Shown: one piece after another, positions 23,846 to 35,953 of the stretch
How the letters are laid out: each line of letters starts with the position of its first letter
How positions within the stretch are numbered: position 1 is the stretch's first letter
Assembly (NCBI GenBank): GCA_038501625.1
Contig: JAZAYU010000009.1
Location: forward strand, 3,127,001 to 3,191,000
Source: Corbicula japonica
Taxonomy: Eukaryota > Mollusca > Bivalvia > Venerida > Cyrenidae
Reading direction: 5' to 3'
Length of the DNA: 64,000 nucleotides
Translations under genes and position numbers: made by a program
Notes under the pieces: model-generated
Told to the model about the DNA's origin: nothing
What the model saw: only the letters and a program-made list of their open reading frames with translations
The model's database searches: none

Positions 23846-23912
23846 TAAATCTGGAGACCAGTCTCAAATCTAAGCTTGAGATTTGAGACTGGTGGAGATT
23901 AGTTTAATGATC
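23846..23912. mobile_element. Palindromic MITE, family A (copy 2, short)
   Basis: CTGGAGACCAGTCTCAAATCT and its inverted partner meet at a central AAGCTT, so only the outer stem of family A remains. TTTAATGATCAT continues the right arm. Confidence 0.8.
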
Positions 23913-23929
23913 ATACGCCCTTAGAAATA

Positions 23930-26900
23930 AAACAAGTGTCAGACAGTTTGCATATTCTCTGGTCCAATAAAAATGATAATTAAGTCCCAAAACTCTGATA
24001 GTTCAAGTACATGTATTTTGAAAACCCCTTCCATTAATTTCTATGTCCCACCAATCAATCGCATGAAGTAATAATGGAACTGTTGTGAAACCGATACCAT
24101 GGAAAAACGGACTGCTTTCGATTTTATGACAATTATTTGTTTAATAATCCGGGATGTTTTATAATCTGATAACAGCATTAATTAAGGAATGAGTATCTTC
24201 CGTGTTAAGACGCTTCCTATTTATTGGGTGACGTTTATCGTTTGAATTTCTCTTATCTGCCTCGGGAATTTTGTTGGAGAGTCATGCTGACGACACTGCA
24301 GTCATTAATCAGGGCCCAAAACTGGTCGCCATTTTACCCTTTCAGATGTTTGAGATTGAAGACTGGTCTCCAGATTTAGTTTAATCATCTTGGATATAGG
24401 AAAGTAAAATTCAATTAACATTATTTTACGTTTGAAATTAGTTTGTTTAATTTCAAGACTGATTTAGATCGGATTGCTTTGAGAAAATACTTGAAATTTT
24501 CGGTAAACAACACATTTTTGATATAAACATCACACTCAGTTTCCGTAACAATTGACGATCATACTGCGCATGCGTGCTTGCCAGATGTTGTCTCCTATGG
24601 ATTAGATTAAAGTGTTGAGATTTGCTTTTAAAACATCGCTAGGTAATTAATAACATGCAGGTCTCTTGCTTGGCGCGATTTGTAATGAGAGTTCTGAAAT
24701 ATCCTCAACGGTGCCATAAAAAGCTAGATCTATGATGCACAGATAATACAAGCGTGGTTCTAACTCGGTGGTTCCTGGCTTTTATACACCTGATATTTTA
24801 ATAAGGACAATAATGTCCCTGACATCGAGATAAAACATCAACTTTGAGATTAATGTTTTGGCTGTTATGAATTGAAGGTCATTTAATCACGATATTTATA
24901 TTTGTGTGCACTTGTTAAACGTTGTAAGTGCACACTTTACAATTTTGAATATCTCAAAGTAAAATTTTCCTAATTACAAGAAAATTTGCATAATGTTAAA
25001 TATGATAAATCAATAATAATTATGTTAAAACCGTGCATAAGTTTTACGTTTTACGTCATCCACGTTGGCATACGCTATGTACGTATACGCACGTATACGT
25101 AATGCCGGTGCGGCAATCGAAAAATAAGTTTTTTTACAATCGATTTTGTTGTCCACATGTTCGACGACACCGAACAAGCTAAAAAAACATATCATTTTAT
25201 AACAATGAAGCGTTTGACGCCTGAAGACAGCGAAAGTGGCGCCAAAATGCTCTTCACTGACTCAGCTTTACATTTTTTATTTAAAAATACTGATTTTATT
25301 CGTAAATGCAAAAGAAATACTTCATTTTGCATATTTATCATTAAAGATAACGGTGCTTACGTTGAACGTTGATGTTACTCTCTTAGGTTATTAAATTTTT
25401 ACGTGTAAGAACGCAAACAGTACAATATTATCATTTCATTTGTGTGATAAGTGCCTACTTATCAATTATCTAAAATTAAAATTAATGTAAGTCATCTAAA
25501 CTTCAAAATCGCCTTATTCGAAAATGACGTTAATTTGGTCAGAAGTATTAAAAACTTTTTGAATTACTTGTCTATTTTATCGAAATCAATACATTTTTTT
25601 TCTCTTAGAAAGGCTGTTATATATCTACACAATGTATTACAGAGTATCGTATCATCCTAAATTTCTAAGCCACTCAGAAACATTTTGCACAAAAAATCGA
25701 GAGAAAAATGGAATCTTCTCTCAAATCCACGTGAACACGTTTAATAAGGATTAAATAGAGAACAATGTGTTGGCTCAGCGTGGCCAACAGACCATTTCGA
25801 AGTAATTTCAGTGCAATGGAATTGCAAACCACAACATTAAATTTTCCTTTAGTTTTTCGGCGATAGCTGTCTAAGCTCACTTTTGACCTAATTTATTAAC
25901 CAATGAAGTGTTGTAAATAATAATCGTATTATATTATTATGCAGCGGGAAAATTAAATAAACTATTTCGATTGGTAGCTATTTCCACCGGAGAGGCATCT
26001 AGCAGGGTGAAGAGGTATCTAGTGGGATTTTTAAACAATTAGTTAATACACTGTTTGAAACGATTATTGCTGTGACGTTTAGATCTTTTCTATTCTCTTG
26101 TGTTGAAAGATGTTGAAATGAGGCACACTAGAGTACTCGTCATTGGCTTGGATTTTTTGTCAACAACAATACAGTCACTGTTTTATATCAACCTATACAA
26201 AATGAAAGTGAAAGTAAGTGGAAATGGCTTAAAGAAAACGGTGTTACACTTTCACGGTAAAGCTGAAAATTTAAGTAATAAAATCTGCGAGCTTGAATTA
26301 TTGTAATACATGTATCTGTGAGTATTTAGTTAATGGAAATTTATCCCAGCTCTTTCAGTAATTGAAATGTTTACCCGTCTCTTAAATCGGGCAGCTGTAT
26401 ATAATGCTACGCGATATAAACAATGAGTTCGCTATGTAAGTCTTGAAGTCTTCACTAAATATATTTTATTTTTTCAGTAATTGATATATCATCTGATACA
26501 TTATGTTTTAAGAATAAACACAACCAATGCCTTTTACAAAACGTTTCTTATATAAAAATCATTCTTTATCGCGACTGAGGATTTTACAATGTGCTTACTT
26601 CTCTTAAATCTGGCAACTACGTGTGATATGTTACACGAAAAAACTGCGAGTCCGCTATTAAGTCATTGTGAAGGATTTACAATGATATTATTTAATCTAG
26701 TACATGCAAATCAAGATGAAGTGAATAATACCAGCTACAAACTGCATCATTTCATATACAATCTACGCCGTTTATCTTTTTTAAAGATATTTCTTGTTAT
26801 CAAATGTAAATGATACAAATATGAGAAAATAATCACAACTAATAGGGGATGCAATGATTTCTTTTCCTTGAGAATTGCTTTTTGTATACCAGTGAGCTAT

Positions 26901-27020
26901 AAATGTTATTATTTTTCAATCGCGTTACGCAGTTTCAAATTTGATTGCGTGCTTTAATAGGATATTGATTTGAAGAATTCTTTCTTTGCAATTTACAATA
27001 TTTTGACATTTTTAACCAAA
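23930..27020. other. Intergenic, no gene seen
   Basis: AT-rich. It contains the family A fragment listed at 24312-24394 and a small palindromic patch at about 25078-25100 (ACGTATACGCACGTATACGT). Several open frames of 60-75 codons have no recognisable domain and no splice-phase support. Confidence 0.55.
24312..24394. mobile_element. Palindromic MITE, family A (copy 3, partial)
   Basis: Right half of the family: CTGGTCGCCATTTT, then TCAGATGTTTGAGATT, GACTGGTCTCCAGATTTAG and AATCATCTTGG. The left arm is missing. Confidence 0.7.
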
Positions 27021-28212
27021 TACGAGGGGTGTTCAATATATAATGAGACTGTCCTCATATATTTTTATTCTGATGTGAAATATATCAAACTTTGATCTCA
27101 TTTTTAAATATAACTTATGCTTGATCAGAATACCGGCATTGGTAGAAAAATATAATGCGACATAGAAATTATGATCATTCCAAAAACCATAGTAACGCGT
27201 TGTCGCCCCCGTCAATGCTGCCTTACAAAGACATACATTAAAATATTAAGTAAAGTAAGAATTTAGTTTTGCCAATAATTTGTATGTTATATCAATGACA
27301 TCATCTGAAAAAAATGATGTAATTTGGTCGTAAAACATTGTTATAATCACCATTTGTTCACGGCTACCCTAACACGTTGTCACGTTAAAATTATGACACA
27401 AGAACGTCTTGAAGTGCGGGCAAACATTAATTGTTGTATTAACTTAGGCAAATCGACGAAGGAAACTTTTACAATGTAACAAAAGGCTAAGGGGAAGACA
27501 GTGTTTGTCGTGCGTTAGTATTTAGATGGCAGAAATAGTTTTCTGAGGGATATACAGCACTTAATAATGAGGATAGGTCAGGCAGAAAGAAGTCCATCAA
27601 TTAAGACAGTGCTTGGTACGGACAGACGTTTAACGGCCCGGGTGCTTGGAGAAATTGCTGCTGTGAGCGTATGAACTGAGCTTTGCTTACAGACAAACGA
27701 TTTAAACATGACAAAAGTTAGTAAATATTAAATAAATAATAATTTTGAATAATTCTAATGCAATAGAAGTACAGTAATTTATGTATAAACATATCGACGT
27801 GTTTGTATCTAGACAAAAATCACAATGAAAAATAGACGGCCCTAAATGGTATGATAACGTCAACAGTAAGTGAAGACATTGTCATCAATCAGTGGGCTGC
27901 ACGCTACAAAAGATTTTTCCTGTATCGGGAGCATATTTTGAAAAGCTATGAATGTGATAAATCATGATAGCTACGTTTATTACGCGAACGACGTCGATGA
28001 CGTTGCGACATATTTGTTGCCCGGGGGCGATGATGCAAACATGACCTTCTTATAAATGCTGTACCTTAAAAACTGTTTTGTGGATTTTTAAAATATTTTC
28101 TGATTGTATTAAGAAATGAATGAACTTTGTTTTTATGTATTGTATATAACCGTTAAATGTATCAAATAAAAGATATGAGGTCAGTCTCATTATATATTGA
28201 ACATCCCTCGTA
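27021..28212 (+). mobile_element. Degenerate mariner-like transposon
   Basis: Nearly identical ~40-bp terminal inverted repeats (starting CGAGGGGTGTTCAATATATA on the left, CGAGGGATGTTCAATATATA inverted on the right) are bounded by TA on both sides, as expected for the Tc1/mariner superfamily. Between about 27390 and 27640 broken frames still show mariner transposase N-terminal sequence, such as a basic start with INLGKS and, further on, FRWQK, FSEGY and NEDRSGR. Stops and frame changes occur throughout, so no transposase can be made. The length of 1.19 kb is close to that of intact mariners, so it decayed in place and is not a deletion derivative. Confidence 0.88.
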
Positions 28213-29389
28213 CTTGGAAAAACCATCATTTATCAAGTGTGCACTTAGAACTTTTGACTAGTGTAAAAATAATATGAACTATAGGTGCTACCTATTTAAC
28301 GGGGAAAGCCAAAGAACTGCTAAGATAGCGTTATCCGACCAGCAGGAACCGTGTATTATCAGCTTACTTGTTAAAATCAATAATGTTGGAAACAATATGT
28401 TTTGCTGAATCACCTAAAAGGTGTTATAAAACTACAAAATGTATATGGGCAACCGTTAATTCACAAAAATAATGTTTCAAACCTTATTTGCACCTGTTTT
28501 GGGTACATCAGATAGGACAGCTTACCACAGATAGCTATGAAGTTACAGAGCGTATCTGTTATGTGCATAGCAGTAAACAAACTGTTAAAAAAATTAGGAC
28601 GCTCCTGAAAACTGGTCGGTTCACATGTGGTTGGGTTGTAGACATAGGAATTGAATAATACCTTTCTTATATCGATATTCGGTTATTAGGCAAAACTACT
28701 GGAAATGTTTTAAATGGTATTCGAACATGGTGGCCTCTAAAGCTCCATTGGTAAAGCATCAGCGTGGTAAACCAGAGGTTTGACTTCCAAGTCTTGCTCA
28801 ATACAGCAAAAATTAAAGAATTCAAATTATTTTAAGGTAAAGATGATAATTGCATTGTTGTGCAATATCTCCACAAATACAATGATGATGCTATGACAGA
28901 CTTATGATTTATATCAAGATTTAATTGTGTGCTTAACATGGGATCATCTTGAGATTTTGGCTCTAAAAGTTGTTTATATTTTTAATGCGGGTGAAATAGT
29001 GACTTAACTTGATGCAGATTTTCAAGTCATAAACATTCAAAAACATCACTACTTCAATGTTAACGTCTGTCAGTCAACACCATTAGGATCTTAACACTTC
29101 CCTCTGCTGAGAAGAGCCAACTAAACTGGAATTCTTTCTTAAGGCTACTTGCAAGGTACATTTTCTTGCGATTCAGTTGATATTCATATCCAAACTACAA
29201 TTTTTAGGAAAACTAGTAGGTGCGAAATTTGTGTGAAACAGTTTCAGATTTATATCCAAAACACACTTAATGTTTCTTTGGTGTGAAATGTATAACCCTG
29301 GCTGATAACAGCCACTGCGTAATCTTTTGTCACTATATTATAAAAAAATTAAATATGCATATCAGAAATGGCCACATCCAGCATACACA
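28213..29389. other. Intergenic with two short repeat fragments
   Basis: No gene seen. At 28272-28312 the sequence AGGTGCTACCTAT-TAACGGGGAAAGC matches, inverted, the stretch at 40163-40198, marking a dispersed repeat end. A degenerate tRNA-like stretch lies at 28735-28800. Confidence 0.5.
28735..28800 (+). repeat. Degenerate tRNA-like (SINE-type) sequence
   Basis: GCCTCTAAAGCTCCATTGGTAAAG resembles a tRNA 5' half with A box, GGTAAACCAG resembles an anticodon-arm strand, and GAGGTTTGACTTCC resembles a weak B box. The acceptor stem does not pair well, so I do not call a functional tRNA. Confidence 0.35.
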
Positions 29390-29592
29390 GCATCCCCACA
29401 CAGCCAAAAAGTAGAGAGGAAAAGAGAGCATGGTATTACAATAATCAGTTTCATAATGGACGCCACAAACAAATAACGAAAGTGAGAACCAGAGGGGTTA
29501 CCGCCTAGGAACGGTCAGTGGCAAAACAAATTGCCACTGGGGGTTTAAACCAGGTTTTAGGGTGCACCAACCTCACACTTGCCAACAGGTTC
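29390..29592 (+). repeat. Dispersed repeat B (copy 2)
   Basis: It contains CACACAGCCAAAAAGTAGAG, GAGAACCAGAGGGGTTACCG and AGGGTGCACCAACCTCACAC, matching 21288-21425 and parts of 59320-59620. Non-coding. Confidence 0.7.
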
Positions 29593-29801
29593 TCGTATCA
29601 CAAAACAAGTACAAATTGTCTTGGTAAAATAACTCCAACCCACCCATCAGCTCAACAAATACGCTCATAGCTTATTTTGTGACAGTTTGCTACTTGAATT
29701 TAATTGTAATTAAATTTAATTCACAATTATTTTGCCTTTTTATAATTTTAATAAATTGATTACAATTTAAACAACTGAATATTTGTCAGTTATTAAGTAT
29801 A

Positions 29802-29942
29802 GGTTAATAAATGGGCAAGCAGTGCCACTTGTCTATTATGGCCCTGCAATATGAATAATGGCCCGAGGGCTTTAGCCCGAGGGACATTATTATATGGCAG
29901 GGCCATTATCGACAAGTGGCACTGCTAGCCCATTTATTTACC
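29802..29942. mobile_element. Long hairpin MITE, ~141 bp
   Basis: The arm GGTTAATAAATGGGCAAGCA continues through GCCACTTGTC and TGGCCCTGC, then is followed by its near-perfect inverse ending TGCTAGCCCATTTATTTACC. The inner part GCCCGAGGGCTTTAGCCCGAGGG forms the tip. No coding capacity. Confidence 0.85.
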
Positions 29943-30747
29943 TATTTATTACATGTGTACATTACAAATGACAGTCGTTTTATTTTGTTTACTTTGTACT
30001 TAATTGAGCACTTTTATTAATTTAATTACCACGTCACGATGCCAAATAATACGTCATTTGAGTGATATGTTACGTCATTAACGAATGTTTACTATTTCAA
30101 ACAGTGCCGTTTGATTATTTTGTTTTAACTCAAGGGAAAGGATATGAATTTGCTAAATTTTGAATGCTGGAAGTTATAATCGTGGTATGAGTCTGTAAAT
30201 GCTATTATTTGAGAGTGTTTCATTCTTATACCTCTGTTGCGGGCTTTGTTACCGTCAAGCCTATCATATTTTTTATTTATTAAATCTAGGAAAGGACTTC
30301 TAACATATTGACTGACAGTTTTGTATAAATTATGTGTACTGTAAATAAAAAAATAATCATTACATTCCACTAAATGCTGTTGGACTGATGTAGATTTACA
30401 GTGGCATACAGTGAACAGTTAGACAAATGGATTTTCAATAATTATATACCATTTTATTATTAAAGATTCCATGAGACATTTTAAAAGTTCTGAATCTCCT
30501 AAAAATATTTATCACGGTACATGTCCTACATTTTGCGAGAGTCTAACATTTGGACCGCGATCTGTGTTCTTTAAACATTAACGTAACTTTCGTACTCCGT
30601 TCTTTAGCGATACCGGAAGTATCCCGAAGTGCAATATTCAATATGTCTCCATGAAGTGGGAACCGAAAAAATTGTCTGACGGGTATATATTTTCATTTTT
30701 GAAATTGATCATTTTCAATAATTACATGCATACACATTATCTATAGG

Positions 30748-30793
30748 CGGGCAAAGCCCGCAAAGCGCCCTTCAGGCGCTTTGCTTGGCTTTC
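30748..30793. repeat. GC-rich hairpin
   Basis: GCAAAGCGCC at 30760-30769 and GGCGCTTTGC at 30775-30784 flank a 5-base loop. Partial outer pairing (GGCAAAGCC / GGCTTTCC) extends it. Confidence 0.7.
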
Positions 30794-30805
30794 CCCGTAT
30801 TAAGT

Positions 30806-30930
30806 ATCGCTCAACCCGGGGCTAGGCGGCGTGGATAGTAATTAACATTACTGCCAATGAACAGACTGAGTCAAACCGGGCCTGCAATATGTTGATATTT
30901 GTCGTGCTCGGTGGCTTCCAAAGTTTATTT
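30806..30930 (+). repeat. Dispersed repeat C (copy 2)
   Basis: TCGCTCAACCCGGG, GGCGTGGATAGTAAT and ATGTTGATATTTGTCGTG match 21868-22012 in the same orientation. It starts about 13 bp after the hairpin at 30748-30793. Confidence 0.7.
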
Positions 30931-31271
30931 ATCATCGTTTTGATAGTTTAGATTATCAGCAGGTGCAAGTTGTGAATAAATGTCTCAAATATCCACTTCC
31001 AGAGGATTGATCTTTGGGACTGCTTGTATGATAGTAAAACATTAAAGCTACTTCTGTCAAATTGAGAAACATAAATTGAGAAATTAAAGGAAATGTAACT
31101 GAAATAGCGAAATAGCGAAACATATTGTGTTTAAACCGTTATTAAGTTTATAAGCTATAATTCATTTGCATTTACAACTTTTTTATTCTAATTTTGATTT
31201 TAAATATTAAAAAATAACATCCATCATCTTTTTCTTCTGATACAAACGTTCGTTCTGATACAATTAAGGAT

Positions 31272-31416
31272 TGATTCTTATTTTGGTGCGGTTCATGCAG
31301 ATTGGACGTGCACGCGAGAGCTGGCAAATCCATAAAGCGCGCTAGCGCTTTATGGTAAATTTGCCAGCTCTCGCGTGCACGTCCGTTCTGCATGAACCGC
31401 ACCAAAATAAGAATCA
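31272..31416. mobile_element. Long hairpin MITE, ~145 bp, GC-rich arms
   Basis: The left arm starts TGATTCTTATTTTGGTGCGG and runs through GGACGTGCACGCGAGAGC; it is mirrored to the right end at 31416. The tip is CATAAAGCGC-GCTA-GCGCTTTATG. Pairing is almost perfect, implying recent origin. No coding capacity. Confidence 0.88.
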
Positions 31417-31961
31417 TTACTTATATTTACATTTTTTTTTCATTTTTTTCTTTAAATAAACTTAAGTCGAACGCTTTCAAAAATTAGTATAAAGTGAAAA
31501 GGGGGAGTAATATGTGGGAGTTTTCAATAGTAACAGCCATGACGTTACTGACGTCATTACAGGTCATGCGGTTTATGCAAAATGAACCGATTTTTTAAAA
31601 GGAAGAAATCAATAGGAATGTAAATATTTGATTGTAAACTGGTTAATATGTCATCTACATGAAGTGCAGTAAAGAGCTATTGATAAGGTCTTGTTTTGTC
31701 CAAACATTAGTGATACACTTACCTTCAAAGCATTAAGCTTTTCAGGTTTCCACTTATGTCATCAAATAAATTTTGGGTCAAGAAAGTGTTTGTTTTTGTT
31801 TTAAGATAATTAAAAAAAACAAAATAATTTTGTATTTGATAAGATTATACTTGGCATTATACAATAAAGAGTAAAAATTCAGTACATGTTTATTGGCAGT
31901 GAGAATAGTTGTGGGTTGACTGAAAACCTACATTTGTTGTCATAATCGTAAATTCTTTACG

Positions 31962-32040
31962 ATGTCTTGGTTGCGTCGCAGGAATTGCAGGGCTATGCGC
32001 TGTCGCCCTGACGGTGCGGGTTCGCTCCCAGCTAGAGGCA
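31962..32040 (+). repeat. tRNA-derived SINE head (copy 2)
   Basis: Shares GGAATTGCA-G-CTATG-GCTGT and the B-box-like GTGCGGGTTCGCTCCCA with 16733-16815. The A-box side has diverged. An open frame of 66 codons over it is incidental. Confidence 0.65.
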
Positions 32041-33029
32041 CTACCATTTTAATTGAATTTGATCATTTTATAAACCCATTTTCTCTTTTCCTCTCTTCTT
32101 TTCGACAATGTAGACAAACTCCTCGGTTGAGGATATCACTGATTAATTTTTGCGGTGAATAAAACTAGACCTTTCACCATCCGAATATGTTGACTTTCAT
32201 TCAAGTTTAAAAACTAAGTCAATTAAGAACTATTAACCGTAACGTTGAATGCCTTTCTTCCATACTTACTTAACGGTTTTTGTGATGCGTCTATATTTTC
32301 TGTATTAGAAAATATAGAGAAGACTTAATGCATATTTAAACACATGAAGTAAAGAAAGATAGAACTTGAAATATAACACATAAAACATTTGAGTTGTCAA
32401 GTTAATAATTAGTACGTTTGATTAATAAAATCCCCAGGTGAAGTTCTCTTTAGATAAAGCTGGTTGACTTAAAAAATCAATTGTAATTGTCAGTTTAAGT
32501 AAACATACTTAACCATGAAGCTCAGGAATCCCCGATTTGACGCCGCAAAAATCATATATGTTCTTTACTTTAAAATAATTAAATCCATTTCTATCTTTAA
32601 CTGGTAAATTTTAAACACTTAAATGCATTCATTGGCGGTAAGACTGACAAAAGTGTCTTAAAAGTGTATGTGCGATGACTTAATATATGCAAACTTTAAC
32701 TCATTTTCGTATTATTCTTACTGTTCAACGACATCATTGATACCAACGTAAAAACATCAAAAATATTAAAAGCTAATATACTTTTTCATTCAAGATCAAT
32801 AACTCATCAGTATGCAAAATAAAATTTATGACGTGATTTAAGTAGTACTTTGTGTTTGTAAAGACTGCGCATTTTTAGCTCGGTATAGCTGCTACCATGA
32901 ATTGACAATTTAAAAGTGTTTTATGATTAATCATGGACTAACAGTAGGAAAAATAATCATTTGTAGAAAACCATGAATACAAAGTAATTCACGGGTTTCA
33001 GTGTTGATAATATTCTGGTCTAAGCAGAT
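32041..33029 (+). other. 5' flank of the TLR gene at 33030
   Basis: No gene seen. A segment at about 32889-32924 (GCTGCTACCATGAATTGACA followed by AAGTGTTTTA) resembles 44299-44335 upstream of the third TLR copy. The tandem duplication therefore included at least some upstream sequence, possibly promoter. Confidence 0.5.
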
Positions 33030-35639
33030 ATGAAAATGCATACATTGCTCTTATTTTCAATAACATGGCTTGTTCTTATAATTGCGGATTCATTACCTTG
33101 TGGCCCGCAAGGTATATGTTCTTGCATTCCTCCAGATGGAATGGACTGTTTTTCTACCAACTATACATTGTTGGATATATGTCACAGCATCCGAAATGAG
33201 ACGAGCCGCTTTTGGATAGTTAAACTTCGGGCAGAGAAAAACAACTTCCAAGAGATAAAGAATAAGGATCTCGAGGGATGTGAGCAACTGACGAGTTTAT
33301 TCCTTGGTAAAAGCAACGTCAGTTTCCATGGTAACTGTACATTTTGTGGCCTGACAAACTTGGAGTTACTGGATTTAAGTTTCAATAATATTGATCTTGA
33401 CAATGAAACTTTTAACAGGAAGCGGCAATTTCCTTTGTCGATAAGATCACTTAAGCTCAATGGGAATTTAGATAAAGCAATTTCGGGTAACTCTTGCTAT
33501 CCAGATCTGTCTTACTTAAAATAGTTAGGGGAACTGTATATCGACGGTTTAAGCAGTAGGATATTTCCAATTTCTTATAGGAATTTGACAAATTTAACAA
33601 AACTAGTGCTGACAGGATTGCAAGGTAAATGTGATATTGTTGAGATTACGAATGAAACGTTGATAAATTTAGTTAATATCAGACACTTAAATCTGAGTGC
33701 TTGTAACATTAGCAATGTCTATGCTGGGGCATTCGAACAACTGTTCGAATTAGAAGTTTTGGACTTGTCAGAAAACCGTAGAATGGGACTTGGCATGCTT
33801 AGAAACATTTCATATGGTCTTCAATTTACTCAAATTAGATCGTTGAATATTTCGAAAGTTCAAAATACGTTTGGGATGTCAACTCAGATACGCCAACGAG
33901 ACGTTTGTTACTTATGGAACACGTCCATCACAGAAATAGTAGTTAACAGCAACAGGATAGAAATGCTGGAGACCAATATGCATATCCTTCTGTCTAAGAG
34001 TCTCAAGATTTTACACATGGAGGACAATAAGTTTAGATTTGGTCCGTATATTCTGCAAATTGGTTGTGTATCACAATTAACAGAGTTTTACGGGAATTAC
34101 CAGAATTTTGCTCACAGCCCACATCTCTATGATCTCCAGCCAGAGGAATATACACGTGACTACGATATTCAAGGTGCAGAGTGCCCCTTTATGACAACGG
34201 AATTTTTGCGTAACGTAAGCAAGTCCAACAAGTATTGTCATTTCTTCGAACCTGGGCAGAAAATAAATACCAAGGACAACTACCCGATGTTTCCAGAACA
34301 TATAAAACAAGTTCACTTTGCTACAAGTGGTATGGAATACAATGTGTCAAGGCTTATGATACTTCCACTTGCCAACAACATCGAATATCTAGACTTTTCT
34401 GGAAATATCTTGCACGGTTTGACTGGTCCTGTCGGACCATACCCAAATGCAAAATACTTAGATTTATCTAAAAATTATTGCTCTTTCATCAGTTTAAACT
34501 TTTTCAACGGATTAATTAATCTGGAGACTTTACAGTTACACCACAATTTTATAGGATTGGTTTTTAATGAAGAAATATACGGACAACACATTTTTGACAA
34601 ACTTACGAACCTAAAAAGTCTTAATCTTTCCTCTAATATTATATCACATATTCCGTCGAAGGTATTATCCTCTCTGGCTTCTCTCGAGACTATTGATTTA
34701 AGTGTAAACAACATTGAAAAGTGGACAATAGAGGTGGAAACATTGGACAACCTTCTTAATTTGAATTTAAGTACAAACTTCTTCCAAACACTTCCAAAGA
34801 TGTTAATATTGAAGCTTGTAGATAACTCGGCTCGTTTGAATCGTTCTTTTTCCATTAATTTGAGGAATAACGTATTAAAAGTAAGCTGTGATGAAAAGGA
34901 ATTTCTTGAATTGTTGGTGAAATACAGGAGAAGCTTTTCTTTCTTTGAAGAATACAGTTTCCAAGATTCATCAGGTTTACCTATTTCTGCTGAAGTTTTC
35001 GTAAAACAGGTAGAGGGTCTCGATAAAATATGCAAGTCATATATTTTAGAAATTGTTTTAGGGTCAATTGGGGTCTCGGTATGTTTAGCTATTATTATTG
35101 GTGGATTTATTTACAAGAATCGGTGGAAAATCAGATATCTAATGAGACTGACAAAGATTCGACATTTTGGCTACAGAAGAGTACGTGAAAACCAGGATAG
35201 TGAAGACTACGGATACGATGCGTTTATTTCTTATGCGAACGAAAACCTACAGTTTATACTTGATCAAATTGTTCCTGGATTGGAAACTCGTGGATTAAAT
35301 TTGTGCCTCCATGACCGAGATTTCGTTCCGGGACAAAACATAGCAGACAACATAATAAACGCTGTACGTAATAGCAGAACAACGGTTATTGTGTTATCAA
35401 CGGACTTTCTGAAGAGTGAGTGGTGTCTCTACGAGTTTAATATGGCCAGAATGGAGAGTATTTATTCTCGAGCAGGGTCAAACTGTTTACTTGTTATAAT
35501 GTATGAAGAAGTTTCCGACAGAGATATGCCAAATGAAATGCTGGAATGGATCCGTTCAAACACGTATTTAGAGTTTACGACGGAAGAACAAGGGTTAGAA
35601 CTGTTTTGGGTCAATTTGTACGAAGCACTGCGTGGATAG
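33030..35639 (+). CDS. Toll-like receptor, intronless, one in-frame UAG
   Basis: Membrane pattern-recognition receptor; ligand binds the leucine-rich repeats and the cytoplasmic TIR domain recruits TIR adaptors. The frame of 870 codons is interrupted only by TAG at 33522-33524 (codon 165). Order: signal peptide (~1-21), Cys-rich LRRNT-like region (CGPQGICSC), many LRRs (for example LNLSACNIS, LDLSENR, LNLSSNIIS) to about residue 610, a CDEKEFLEL membrane-proximal region, transmembrane helix ~672-695, basic juxtamembrane stretch, TIR ~729-868. The TIR has box 1 YDAFISYA, BB-loop LHDRDFVPG and box 3 around LFW. At the stop position the 44.5-kb copy has GAG (Glu), so one substitution explains it. 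With no other damage in 2.6 kb, this may be a young null allele, a polymorphism, a base error or a read-through case. AATAAA lies 62 bp after the stop. Confidence 0.9.
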
Positions 35640-35700
35640 AATATTTCCATTAATCTTTTATAGGACTGGACAAGAACACGTGCTTAGACCTAACATGGTT

Positions 35701-35706
35701 AATAAA
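35701..35706 (+). promoter_or_regulatory. Candidate poly(A) signal of the TLR at 33030
   Basis: AATAAA starts 62 bp after the TLR stop codon. Confidence 0.55.
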
Positions 35707-35907
35707 CACGCGAAACGTATAAAACAGATTGGTTGTACGATATAACCACTTGTAGTTAAACCATTGCTCTATAAGATTTTTCTGAAGTTTTCTTATTATA
35801 TCGTACTTGTACAGTTAAATGTAATTTCTTTAAATTGTTTGCACATTTTGTTTGCTTTGTTATGCATTAGGCCTATGCTATGCATTATTTGTTTTGCTAA
35901 ATGTACT

Positions 35908-35953
35908 TAGAGACCAGTCTCAAATCAGCTGTCATTTCAGCCAATTGATGCTT
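35908..35953. mobile_element. Palindromic MITE, family A (copy 4, fragment)
   Basis: AGAGACCAGTCTCAAATC followed by GTCATTTCAGCCAATTGATGC, i.e. the left stem and part of the centre. The right arm is absent. Confidence 0.65.

Noticed and set aside
28735..28800. Functional tRNA gene
   Set aside because: The acceptor stem does not pair and the B box is poor; a SINE remnant is more likely.
33522..33524. Recoding of the TLR UAG as an amino acid by a variant genetic code
   Set aside because: Metazoan nuclear genomes use UAG as stop, and the other genes here end normally; one substitution from GAG explains it.
34475..35035. 186-codon minus-strand frame opposite the TLR
   Set aside because: It is antisense to the LRR and transmembrane coding region and is explained by TLR codon use.
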